Assembly: GCA_027010005.1 (NCBI GenBank)
Contig: JALVCM010000060.1
Coordinates: forward strand, 1-5,130
Reading direction: 5' to 3'
Source of the DNA: Thiohalobacter sp.
GTDB taxonomy: Bacteria > Pseudomonadota > Gammaproteobacteria > DSM-19610
Length of the DNA stretch: 5,130 nucleotides
The notes below the pieces were generated by a model. That model was not told where the DNA came from. It saw nothing but the letters and a program-made list of their open reading frames with translations, and searched no databases. Shown here piece after piece: positions 1 to 5,130 of this stretch (the first letter of the stretch is position 1; every line of letters starts with the position of its first letter). The position numbers were made by a program, and so were the translations under genes.

Positions 1-376
1 CTTCCATAGTGTTAATGTAGGTCATGGCAGCGAGCAGGAACAGGAACAGCTCCCCGAACTCTTCAAGGTTATGACGAACGGCCTGCTCTGCCGTATGGAT
101 ATCGCCCGCCTGTATATAGAGCAGGGCAACGATGAGCCAGATGAAGCCGGCTGCAACCATGGTGGGCTTGGATTTTCGCAGGTGCAGTGCTTCCTCGCCA
201 ATGACCAGCGCATAGGCAAGTACGAATATGCCGATAGCCAGCCAGCCAGCCCAGTGGCTGGTAAAATTCTGTGGTTGCATGCCATCGCCCGAAGCCAGTG
301 CCAGGCCCGGTAGCATGATGCCCGTCAAGATTACGGGTAACCCGTGCAGGTAGCCCGTGAGTGTGCATCGCTTCAT
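1..376 (-). CDS. nhaD: NhaD-type Na+/H+ antiporter, N-terminal part (runs off left edge)
   Basis: This is the first 125 codons of an inner-membrane sodium/proton antiporter of the NhaD family (ion transporter superfamily), which expels Na+ in exchange for protons. The reading stays open from ATG at 376 to base 1, so the gene continues outside the window. Visible features are a hydrophobic signal-like N-terminus (about residues 10-29, ending LALASG), a first membrane segment at about 43-60 followed by GEEALHLRKSKP (60-71), a second at about 72-90, and then AVRHNLEEFGELFLFLLAAM (99-118) leading into a third. The charged GEE..LRKSKP and RHNLEEFGELFLFLL stretches are what I recall from NhaD proteins. 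The start is supported by AAGGAG at 389-384, seven bases before the ATG. The start codon overlaps the TGA of the upstream CBS remnant (ATGA), which suggests translational coupling. Family is confident; ion specificity is inferred from family only. Confidence 0.85.
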   Translation of the reverse strand, partial: MKRCTLTGYLHGLPVILTGIMLPGLALASGDGMQPQNFTSHWAGWLAIGIFVLAYALVIGEEALHLRKSKPTMVAAGFIWLIVALLYIQAGDIHTAEQAVRHNLEEFGELFLFLLAAMTYINTME

Positions 377-607
377 CCTTCAACTCCTTGTTTCCTTGCC
401 AGTTCGGGGGTATCGAGCATGCGTCCTGTGCCATGATATTGACCAGGTCGCGTTCCGTGATGATACCTGCGGGAACCTTGTCCTCTCCGGGATGACGCAG
501 GAGTGGCGTTTTGATTGCATCCTGCGCACCACCGACTGCAGTGGCGTTTCCGGGCCGGGCAATTCAACGTCCAGGCTCGCCAGTTTGTGGATGGGTATCT
601 GTTCCAC
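373..607 (-). pseudogene. Frameshifted single CBS-domain gene remnant upstream of nhaD
   Basis: The minus strand reads as one CBS domain (an adenosyl-nucleotide sensing module) only if three frames are joined. From GTG 607, the first frame gives IPIHKLASLDVELPGPETPL and then SVVRRMQSKRHSCVI, ending near 491. The second frame, from about 487 to about 423, gives EDKVPAGIITERDLVNIMAQ, containing the typical GIITERDLV strand-helix of a CBS motif. The third frame, from about 420, gives MLDTPELARKQGVEG and stops with TGA at 375-373, overlapping the nhaD ATG. Each junction is repaired by one missing base; the first lies at a C run on the minus strand (489-491). Even when repaired the product would be about 78 residues with one CBS motif, whereas CBS motifs normally occur in pairs, so the second repeat appears lost. 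No clear Shine-Dalgarno precedes GTG 607, and the true start is uncertain. Sequencing indels are an alternative explanation for the frame changes. Confidence 0.6.
384..389 (-). promoter_or_regulatory. Ribosome binding site of nhaD
   Basis: AAGGAG on the minus strand, seven bases upstream of ATG 376. It lies inside the last codons of the CBS remnant. It fixes the nhaD start and means nhaD can be translated independently even though the upstream reading frame is broken. Confidence 0.7.
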
Positions 608-738
608 AACGGGGTCCAGGTTGTTTGTTAAAAAACATCACTGGCCCGGTTAGCGGCATATAGCGCCCGGAATTTAAATGAATTTCTGGTTATATCCCCG
701 GGCTGTGCCGGTACCGTATTGAATTGCCGGGAGTGCCG

Positions 739-1296
739 TTAATGTCGCTGGTCCAGCTTTTCCAGCTCCGCAAGTATGCCCATAACCAGTTTTTCCCCTT
801 CTTCGCTCATGCCTTCGGTCAGTTCCTCGGGCTCGCGAACACCCTGTACCAGGGGGCGTAGTATGCCGGCCAGGCGCGCCATATCGCCGCCAGCCTGCAT
901 CATCTGCTGTGCCATGTTACCGAGCAGTTGCAGAGTTTCCAGGTTGCCGGTGCGGGCACCGTTGATCATGGCCGCCAGACCGGGCGCCGCCATGGCGCCG
1001 TTTATTTCCTTGCCCAGGTCGGGGAGTGTTTCCGGGTTTTGCAGGCCGCGCAGGATCGAACCCACGATAACAGCGTCTTCCTCATCGAGGTTGTTGAGGA
1101 GGGCCGTGTCACGGGTCCCGGCGAGAATCTTGCGGATTGCCGCGACCAGTTGCAGCCAGCCGTTCTGCTCGGCCTGTTTAAGGATCTCGTCGAGGTCCGG
1201 CACCATGTCCCTGTTCTGGCAGCCGATCACCACGCGATGAATCAGGCCGGTATGCGCTTCGATGATTTGCTGGTCTTTTTCAGGAAGCATAACCAT
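739..1296 (-). CDS. Hypothetical 185-residue helical protein
   Basis: I do not recognise a named family. The product is 185 residues, soluble and apparently all-helical, with no signal peptide or membrane segment and a single cysteine (Cys26). The N-terminal half (about 30-95) contains DLDEILKQAEQNGW and a LLNNLDEEDAVIVGSILRGL stretch. The second half (about 100-150) is rich in Ala, Gly, Met and Gln (GNMAQQMMQAGGDMARLAGI), and the acidic tail (156-182) ends ILAELEKLDQRH. ATG 1296 is preferred over the in-frame ATG at 1290 because AAAAGG lies about 8 bases upstream of 1296. Codon use resembles the flanking genes, and the frame is open over 186 codons, so it is probably real. It is transcribed away from the peroxidase gene, with a 94-base spacer, and toward the CBS remnant, 131 bases further on. 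Context does not reveal a role. Confidence 0.75.
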   Translation of the reverse strand: MVMLPEKDQQIIEAHTGLIHRVVIGCQNRDMVPDLDEILKQAEQNGWLQLVAAIRKILAGTRDTALLNNLDEEDAVIVGSILRGLQNPETLPDLGKEINGAMAAPGLAAMINGARTGNLETLQLLGNMAQQMMQAGGDMARLAGILRPLVQGVREPEELTEGMSEEGEKLVMGILAELEKLDQRH

Positions 1297-1335
1297 GAGT
1301 CTACCTTTTCCGCTTGTGTGTGGGGTCCCTTTATG

Positions 1336-1344
1336 TGGGATAAT
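1336..1344 (+). promoter_or_regulatory. Possible extended -10 promoter for the peroxidase gene
   Basis: TGGGATAAT in the divergent spacer matches an extended -10 (TGn plus GATAAT, five of six consensus bases), 46 bases before the peroxidase start. The best -35-like match is TTGTGT at 1314-1319 with a long 19-base spacer, so it is weak. The overlapping minus-strand TATTAT (1345-1340) could serve as a -10 for the divergent hypothetical gene. I see no convincing FNR or OxyR operator. Confidence 0.4.
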
Positions 1345-1375
1345 AGTGTGCTTTCGTGGAAATGAACACAGGTTT

Positions 1376-1381
1376 AGGGAG
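1376..1381 (+). promoter_or_regulatory. Ribosome binding site of the cytochrome c peroxidase gene
   Basis: AGGGAG nine bases upstream of ATG 1391. It selects this start over the long in-frame open extension back to 1262, which would overlap the divergent gene and hide the signal peptide. Confidence 0.7.
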
Positions 1382-1390
1382 TCATATCTT

Positions 1391-2434
1391 ATGTCAAAAG
1401 GTTTCAGGTTCGTTCAGGCTTTGCTCGCGGGGTCCCTGTTCACGGGTATGGCGTCAGCCGCTGACTGGCAAGCGTTGCCGGACAAGGCGCCGGAGCCAGC
1501 AGATAATCCGACCACGGCGGAAAAGGTTGAACTTGGCCGGATGTTGTATTTTGATCCGCGGTTTTCCCAGACAGGAACGGTTTCCTGTAACTCCTGCCAC
1601 AACCTGATGCTCGGGGGTGATGATAACCGCAACTTTTCCATGGGCGTACACGGCAAGACCGGCGGACGCAGTGCGCCAACCGTGTGGAATGCCGCATTTG
1701 CCTCTTCACAGTTCTGGGATGGCCGTGCAGCAAGTCTGGAAGATCAGGCCAAGGGGCCGGTCGTCAACCCGGTTGAAATGGGGATGAGTGATCTCGAGAA
1801 AGCCATGAGTCGGGTGCGGGCCATCCCGGGTTACAAGCCATACTTCGAGCGGGCCTTTAGTGGCAAGAAAGCCATGACCGTCGATAATGCAGCCAAAGCC
1901 GTGGCGGCATTCGAGCGCACCATGATAACGCCAAACAGCCCCTACGACCGTTTTGTGAAAGGTGACAAGGCGGCACTGACGGCACAGCAACAGCGTGGTA
2001 TGCAGGCATTTGCGGATACCGGTTGTACCAGTTGCCACTCCGGGGCGGCTTTCAATGGCCCCTCGATGCCGGCCGGTAGCGGCTTTTTTATGAAATTCCC
2101 GACCTTTGCCGATAATGGCTATGTCAAGAAATATGATTTCATGAAAGACAAGGGCCGCTTTGAGTCCACCGGCAACAAGGCAGACATGCACCTGTTCAAG
2201 GTGCCGACCCTGCGTAATGTGGCGCTGACTGCACCGTATTTTCACAACGGTTCAGTGGCGACCCTGGGTGAGGCCATCCGGGTCATGGCAAAGGTACAGT
2301 TAAACAAGGACCTTGATGATGCAAAGGTTGCGGATATCGAGGCTTTCCTCAATGCGCTGACCGGTGAGTTCCCGGAACAGAAACTGCCGCGTCTGCCGGC
2401 AACCCCGGGCTGGTCTCTCCTGTACGGCAAGTAA
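1391..2434 (+). CDS. ccpA: Periplasmic di-haem cytochrome c peroxidase
   Basis: A 347-residue member of the bacterial CcpA/MauG family, which reduces hydrogen peroxide to water in the periplasm with electrons from small cytochromes c (EC 1.11.1.5). Residues 1-23 form a Sec signal peptide with MASA as the likely cleavage site (before ADW). Two c-type haem motifs are present: CNSCH at 66-70 (the N-terminal, peroxidatic haem) and CTSCH at 212-216 (the C-terminal, electron-transfer haem). His87 (GVHG) sits where the displaceable distal His of classical CcpA lies, Glu129 in NPVEMG matches the conserved catalytic Glu, and Met299 (RVMAKVQL) fits the distal Met of the second haem. [17 protein letters not shown] (271-287) is a family signature. 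The presence of the distal His and Met points to a true peroxidase that needs reductive activation, not MauG. Length is typical. It appears monocistronic, ending at a hairpin before the convergent rnt. Residue equivalences are from memory of Pseudomonas CcpA. Confidence 0.93.
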   Translation: MSKGFRFVQALLAGSLFTGMASAADWQALPDKAPEPADNPTTAEKVELGRMLYFDPRFSQTGTVSCNSCHNLMLGGDDNRNFSMGVHGKTGGRSAPTVWNAAFASSQFWDGRAASLEDQAKGPVVNPVEMGMSDLEKAMSRVRAIPGYKPYFERAFSGKKAMTVDNAAKAVAAFERTMITPNSPYDRFVKGDKAALTAQQQRGMQAFADTGCTSCHSGAAFNGPSMPAGSGFFMKFPTFADNGYVKKYDFMKDKGRFESTGNKADMHLFKVPTLRNVALTAPYFHNGSVATLGEAIRVMAKVQLNKDLDDAKVADIEAFLNALTGEFPEQKLPRLPATPGWSLLYGK

Positions 2435-2444
2435 TCCGGCTGTC

Positions 2445-2476
2445 GTGACGACGTTCCCGGGCGGGGGCGTCGTCAC
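2445..2476. terminator. Bidirectional hairpin between convergent ccpA and rnt
   Basis: GTGACGACG (2445-2453) and CGTCGTCAC (2468-2476) form a perfect 9-bp stem around a 14-base GC-rich loop. It occupies most of the 41-base gap between the peroxidase stop (2432-2434) and the rnt stop (2478-2476), and its right arm touches the last base of the rnt stop codon. Neither strand has a T tract after the stem, so it is not a canonical intrinsic terminator. It more likely acts as a 3'-end stabiliser or a weak shared terminator. Confidence 0.55.
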
Positions 2477-3096
2477 TACCCGTTCAGTTCATCCCATTTG
2501 TTCACAATAATGCAGAACAGTTCTGCGGTGCGTTCGGCATCGTATTTTGCCGAGTGCGCCTGTTCCTGATCCCATTCCATACCGGCGGCAATGGCCGCGC
2601 GGGCCAGTACTGTCTGCCCGAATGCCAGGCCGGCCAGTGAGGCGGTATCGAAGCTGCTGAAAGGATGGAAGGGGTTGCGTTTGATCTTGCAGCGGTCTGC
2701 CGCAGCATTAATAAAGCCCAGGTCGAAAGACGGGTTGTGCCCGACCAGAATGGCACGTGTGCAGGCGGCTTCCTTTACGGCCTTGCGCACCGGGGGGAAG
2801 ATTTCCCCGAGGGCCTGCGGCTCGGTCTTCGCCATGCGGAACGGATGGTAGGGATCGATACCGGTGAATTCCAGTGATTTCTCGTCCAGGTTGGCACCGG
2901 GAAAAGGCTCTACGTGGCAGGCATGGGTTTCAACCGGGCACAGTTTGCCGGATTCATCGTAATCCAGAATAACCGCGGCAATTTCCAGTAGTGCATCGCG
3001 TTTGGCATTGAAGCCGGCGGTTTCGACATCAACAACGACGGGCAGGAAACCGCGGAAGCGGTTGGCGAGTTTTCCGGTAGAATTTTCATCAGACAT
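2476..3096 (-). CDS. rnt: Ribonuclease T
   Basis: A 206-residue DEDDh 3'-to-5' exonuclease that trims the 3' ends of tRNAs, 5S and other small stable RNAs and turns over the tRNA CCA end; it acts in the cytoplasm as a homodimer. It follows E. coli RNase T closely: [20 protein letters not shown] (13-32) carries Exo I with Asp23 and Glu25; [11 protein letters not shown] (118-128) carries Exo II with Asp125; and [12 protein letters not shown] (179-190) carries Exo III with His181 and Asp186, so all five catalytic residues are intact. KRNPFHPF (139-146) is another family-specific stretch. It lacks only the short C-terminal extension of the E. coli protein. ATG 3096 gives an N-terminus ([10 protein letters not shown]) like E. 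coli's, although no strong Shine-Dalgarno precedes it. It follows pyrC in the same direction after a 104-base gap, an order I recall from Pseudomonas, so co-transcription is plausible. Confidence 0.96.
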   Translation of the reverse strand: MSDENSTGKLANRFRGFLPVVVDVETAGFNAKRDALLEIAAVILDYDESGKLCPVETHACHVEPFPGANLDEKSLEFTGIDPYHPFRMAKTEPQALGEIFPPVRKAVKEAACTRAILVGHNPSFDLGFINAAADRCKIKRNPFHPFSSFDTASLAGLAFGQTVLARAAIAAGMEWDQEQAHSAKYDAERTAELFCIIVNKWDELNG

Positions 3097-3200
3097 TCGG
3101 CAAGCATACCGGAAGGGGTTGGTCGGAGTGAACTTTCCGGCCCGGTGTGGTTCTGGTGTCTGCCACAGGAAAAGGTGCAGGGCGTCGGTTGGGGCAGTGA

Positions 3201-4232
3201 CTAACCCGCCAGCTTCCAGTGAATGATGCCACCCGCGCGCATGGGGACCAGTCTGTCCTTACCCATGGGGTAGAAATCCGGTACGGTCCAGTCTTCCCTG
3301 GCCAGCGTGATGGTGTCGTCATTGCGAGGCAGGCCATAGAAGTCCGGTCCGAAGTGGCTGGCGAACGCTTCCAGCCTGTCCAGGGCGCCGGCCTGCTCGA
3401 AGGCCTCGGCATAGAGTTCTATAGCGGCATGGGCTGTGTACAGGCCGGCACAGCCGCAGGCACTTTCCTTGGCCTGTTGCGGGTGCGGGGCACTGTCGGT
3501 GCCAAGAAAGAATTTTGGGTTGCCGCTCGTTGCAGCTTCAACCAGTGCCTGTCGATGTTGTTCGCGCTTGAGAATTGGCAGGCAGTAGTTGTGCGGGCGT
3601 ATGCCGCCGGCAAACAGGGCATTGCGGTTGAGTAGCAGGTGGTGTGCAGTGAGGGTGCCGGCAATGTTGTCCGGCATGGCACTGACAAAATCAATGCCCT
3701 GTTGCGTGGTGATATGTTCGAGCACAATTTTCAGGGCAGGGAAGCGTTTCGCGACGGGTTCCAGAACCTGTTCGATAAACACGGCTTCACGGTCGAAGAT
3801 ATCCACCTCGGGGTCGGTGACTTCGCCGTGTACCAGCAGTGGTATGCCGGCTTCCTGCATGGCCTCCAGTGCGGGCCAGGTATTGTCGATGCGGGTGACG
3901 CCGGCGTCAGAGTTGGTGGTGGCACCGGCCGGGTAGTACTTGACGACTTTTACAACACCGCAGTCCTGTGCGGCACGGATCGTTTCCGGTGAAGTGCGGT
4001 CAGTGAGGTAGAGAGTCATCAGCGGTTCAAAGCGGCTACCGGCCGGTAGCGCATCGAGAATTCGCTGTCGGTAGGCGAGGGCGGCTTTGGTGTCTGTGAC
4101 CGGTGGTTTCAGGTTGGGCATGATGATGGCACGACCAAACTGATTCGCCGTGTGGCCGATGACAGCGCGCATGGCATCCCCGTCACGTACGTGCAGATGC
4201 CAATCGTCCGGGCGCTGGATTGTCAAGTTCAT
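3201..4232 (-). CDS. pyrC: Dihydroorotase, class II (PyrC)
   Basis: A 343-residue zinc amidohydrolase that interconverts N-carbamoyl-L-aspartate and L-dihydroorotate, the third step of de novo pyrimidine synthesis (EC 3.5.2.3). The binuclear metal site is complete: His12 and His14 ([10 protein letters not shown]), the carboxylated Lys98 ([13 protein letters not shown]), His135 (LLVHGEV), His173 (LEHITT) and Asp246 (GTDSAPH). Arg16, Asn40 (IIMPNL) and His250 fit the substrate-binding residues. All are offset by four from E. coli PyrC numbering, so length and register are normal. [13 protein letters not shown] (256-268) is another class II signature. ATG 4232 gives the family N-terminus ([18 protein letters not shown]); the frame is open 51 codons further upstream, but that stretch is Arg/Lys-rich and unlike PyrC. 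No strong Shine-Dalgarno precedes ATG 4232. rnt lies downstream in the same direction. Confidence 0.96.
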   Translation of the reverse strand: MNLTIQRPDDWHLHVRDGDAMRAVIGHTANQFGRAIIMPNLKPPVTDTKAALAYRQRILDALPAGSRFEPLMTLYLTDRTSPETIRAAQDCGVVKVVKYYPAGATTNSDAGVTRIDNTWPALEAMQEAGIPLLVHGEVTDPEVDIFDREAVFIEQVLEPVAKRFPALKIVLEHITTQQGIDFVSAMPDNIAGTLTAHHLLLNRNALFAGGIRPHNYCLPILKREQHRQALVEAATSGNPKFFLGTDSAPHPQQAKESACGCAGLYTAHAAIELYAEAFEQAGALDRLEAFASHFGPDFYGLPRNDDTITLAREDWTVPDFYPMGKDRLVPMRAGGIIHWKLAG

Positions 4233-4278
4233 AGGTGTGATTTCCGGTTGTTTTCCGTTGATTTTCCGACGCTTTTGC

Positions 4279-4297
4279 TGCCGTTCGCGGCATTTTT
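4279..4297 (+). terminator. Small terminator-like hairpin in the pyrC leader, plus-strand orientation
   Basis: TGCCG-TTCG-CGGCA (4279-4292) is a 5-bp stem with a four-base loop, followed directly by TTTTT (4293-4297), which is the form of a short intrinsic terminator reading to the right. No plus-strand gene ends before it. If active, it would stop antisense transcripts coming through pyrC before they enter the E1 alpha gene. On the minus strand the same stem lies in the pyrC leader without a T tract. The stem is short, so this may be chance. Confidence 0.3.
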
Positions 4298-4325
4298 CGC
4301 CTTGACCTCGGCGCCCAAAACACAG

Positions 4326-4331
4326 ATCATA
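4326..4331 (-). promoter_or_regulatory. Weak candidate -10 box for pyrC
   Basis: TATGAT on the minus strand (five of six consensus bases), about 95 bases upstream of the pyrC ATG, would give a long leader. The matching -35 position reads TACCCG, which is poor. This is only the best candidate I can see in the spacer. Confidence 0.25.
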
Positions 4332-4430
4332 TCGCGCTCGGTTTTTGCCGGGTAGCGGTGGCCTTGTGTGCACCGGGCCGAGCATGGCAGCAGCACCTGA
4401 CGGCGTTGTCGGAGCATGCGGAAAATTCGG

Positions 4431-4436
4431 TAAAAT
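4431..4436 (+). promoter_or_regulatory. Candidate -10 box for the E1 alpha gene
   Basis: TAAAAT (five of six consensus bases) lies in the most AT-rich part of the spacer, 58 bases before the E1 alpha start. A TTGTCG at 4406-4411 could serve as -35, but the spacer is 19 bases, longer than ideal. A transcript from here would contain the hairpin at 4459-4477 in its leader. Confidence 0.4.
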
Positions 4437-4458
4437 ATCAATACTTTCAATTCATTGA

Positions 4459-4477
4459 CGAGACCAACCGGGTCTCG
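4459..4477 (+). promoter_or_regulatory. Hairpin in the E1 alpha leader
   Basis: CGAGACC (4459-4465) and GGTCTCG (4471-4477) form a perfect 7-bp stem with a five-base loop (AACCG). It ends only seven bases before the AAGGAG ribosome binding site. There is no T tract, so it is not a terminator. It could modulate translation or RNA stability, or it could be the inverted repeat of a DNA-binding site. Which of these applies cannot be told from sequence. Confidence 0.45.
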
Positions 4478-4484
4478 GGACTGC

Positions 4485-4490
4485 AAGGAG
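4485..4490 (+). promoter_or_regulatory. Ribosome binding site of the E1 alpha gene
   Basis: AAGGAG with a short four-base spacer to ATG 4495. It confirms this start, since no competing in-frame start has a comparable site. Confidence 0.65.
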
Positions 4491-4494
4491 CCTC

Positions 4495-5130
4495 ATGAAC
4501 GTTGCCGACAAAAAACGGCTGCTGCGCGAAATGTTGTTTGCGCGGCGCTTTGAGGAGCGCTGCTACGAAGCGTACGTCGAACGAAAAATTGGCGGTTTTC
4601 TGCACCTGTATTCGGGTGAGGAAGCCTGTGCCCATGGGGTGCTGGAAGCGGCGCGGCCGGGTGATGACTATGTGATCACCGGCTACCGGGACCATATCCA
4701 TGCCATCAAGTGTGGTGCCGACCCGAAAGAAGTCATGGCCGAACTGTACGGCAAGGAAACCGGTTCCTCCAAGGGACGTGGTGGGTCCATGCATATTTTC
4801 GACGCCGAGCACCACTTCATGGGTGGCTACGCACTGGTTGGCGGGCCGTTCCCGCTGGCGGCCGGTATGGCCAAGGCCATCAAGATGAAGGGCACCGACC
4901 AGATCTCGATCTGTTTCCTCGGTGATGCCGCCAACAACCAGGGCACCTTCCACGAATCACTGAACATGGCCAAGGTATGGAATCTGCCGGTGTTGTACGT
5001 GTGTGAGAACAACCTGTACGGCATTGGCACACGTATCGATCGTTCCACGGCGGTCATCGACCAGTACAAGCGTGTTTCCGGTTATGACATTCCTTCCGCA
5101 CAGGCTGATGGCCAGGATATCGAGGAAGTC
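4495..5130 (+). CDS. pdhA: Pyruvate dehydrogenase E1 component, alpha subunit, N-terminal part (runs off right edge)
   Basis: The first 212 codons of a thiamine-diphosphate-dependent 2-oxoacid dehydrogenase E1 alpha subunit; the gene continues outside the window. With E1 beta it decarboxylates pyruvate and passes the acetyl group to lipoyl E2. Diagnostic stretches are GGFLHLYSGEEACAHGVLEA (33-52), ITGYRDHIHAI (61-71) with the Tyr-Arg pair that contacts the cofactor, SSKGRGGSMHIF (91-102), and the thiamine-diphosphate/Mg2+ motif, which begins at GDAANNQG (143-150) and closes with ENNLYGIG (171-178). Asp144 and Asn173 are the expected Mg2+ ligands. The third motif residue is Ala where Gly is commoner (GDG). 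Full-length relatives are about 320-360 residues, so roughly 60 percent is visible. A two-subunit E1 contrasts with the single-chain AceE of enteric bacteria. E1 beta and E2 probably follow downstream. An acetoin dehydrogenase alpha subunit (AcoA) or a branched-chain E1 alpha are alternatives, but the sequence looks most like PDH. Confidence 0.88.
   Translation, partial: MNVADKKRLLREMLFARRFEERCYEAYVERKIGGFLHLYSGEEACAHGVLEAARPGDDYVITGYRDHIHAIKCGADPKEVMAELYGKETGSSKGRGGSMHIFDAEHHFMGGYALVGGPFPLAAGMAKAIKMKGTDQISICFLGDAANNQGTFHESLNMAKVWNLPVLYVCENNLYGIGTRIDRSTAVIDQYKRVSGYDIPSAQADGQDIEEV

Noticed and set aside
71..313. Plus-strand open frame at the left edge
   Set aside because: The minus strand here encodes an obvious NhaD N-terminus; the plus frame shows no family features.
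665..703. GCCCGG/CCGGGC inverted repeat in the spacer upstream of the CBS remnant
   Set aside because: The 6-bp stem has a 27-base AT-rich loop and is too weak to call a terminator; promoter-like AT-rich hexamers here lack a good -35 partner.
776..1240. Long plus-strand open frame opposite the 185-residue gene
   Set aside because: The composition is Ser/Arg/Pro-rich as expected of an antisense shadow, and it has no recognisable domain; the minus-strand frame has a ribosome binding site and balanced composition.
1262..1390. In-frame N-terminal extension of the peroxidase gene
   Set aside because: It overlaps the divergent gene's start, lacks a ribosome binding site, and would bury the signal peptide; ATG 1391 has AGGGAG nine bases upstream.
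1706..2245. 179-codon minus-strand open frame inside the peroxidase gene
   Set aside because: It is fully antisense to a clear cytochrome c peroxidase and shows no motif of its own.
3110..3141. CCGGAA/TTCCGG inverted repeat between pyrC and rnt
   Set aside because: It has only 6 bp with a 20-base loop and no T tract; it is not distinguishable from chance in GC-rich DNA.
4233..4385. In-frame 51-codon extension of PyrC
   Set aside because: The added residues are Arg/Lys-rich and unlike any dihydroorotase; ATG 4232 gives the family N-terminus.
4447..4953. 168-codon minus-strand open frame opposite the E1 alpha gene
   Set aside because: It is antisense to a clear E1 alpha coding region and is explained as a shadow frame.

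Overview
The window looks like an ordinary chromosomal segment of a gammaproteobacterium. The DNA is moderately GC-rich. It carries a close match to gammaproteobacterial RNase T, a class II (E. coli-like) PyrC next to it, a NhaD-type sodium/proton antiporter and a two-subunit-type pyruvate dehydrogenase E1 alpha rather than the enteric AceE. NhaD together with a periplasmic di-haem peroxidase would suit a marine, halophilic or alkaliphilic respiratory bacterium, for example one related to the purple sulfur bacteria or Thioalkalivibrio. That placement is inference, not proof. No mobile element, CRISPR array, tRNA or rRNA was seen.

Layout from left to right. The minus-strand 5' part of nhaD (1-376) runs off the left edge. 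Immediately upstream of it on the same strand is a broken CBS-domain gene (about 373-607), whose recognisable reading jumps through three frames and ends in an ATGA overlap with the nhaD start. Next comes a minus-strand gene of unknown function encoding a 185-residue helical protein (739-1296). A short divergent spacer with a promoter-like element separates it from a plus-strand di-haem cytochrome c peroxidase gene (1391-2434). That gene converges on rnt (minus, 2476-3096), and a strong hairpin fills the gap between them. pyrC (minus, 3201-4232) lies upstream of rnt in the same direction. A 262-base divergent spacer then leads to the 5' part of a pyruvate dehydrogenase E1 alpha gene (plus, 4495 to the right edge), with a perfect hairpin just ahead of its ribosome binding site.

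Functionally the genes are mixed: ion homeostasis (NhaD), peroxide removal in the periplasm (Ccp), tRNA and small-RNA 3' trimming (RNase T), pyrimidine synthesis (PyrC) and entry of pyruvate into acetyl-CoA (PDH E1 alpha). Only CBS-nhaD and pyrC-rnt look like possible transcription units. I see no convincing new multi-gene system. The most notable point is the decayed or mis-sequenced CBS gene fused to the front of nhaD.
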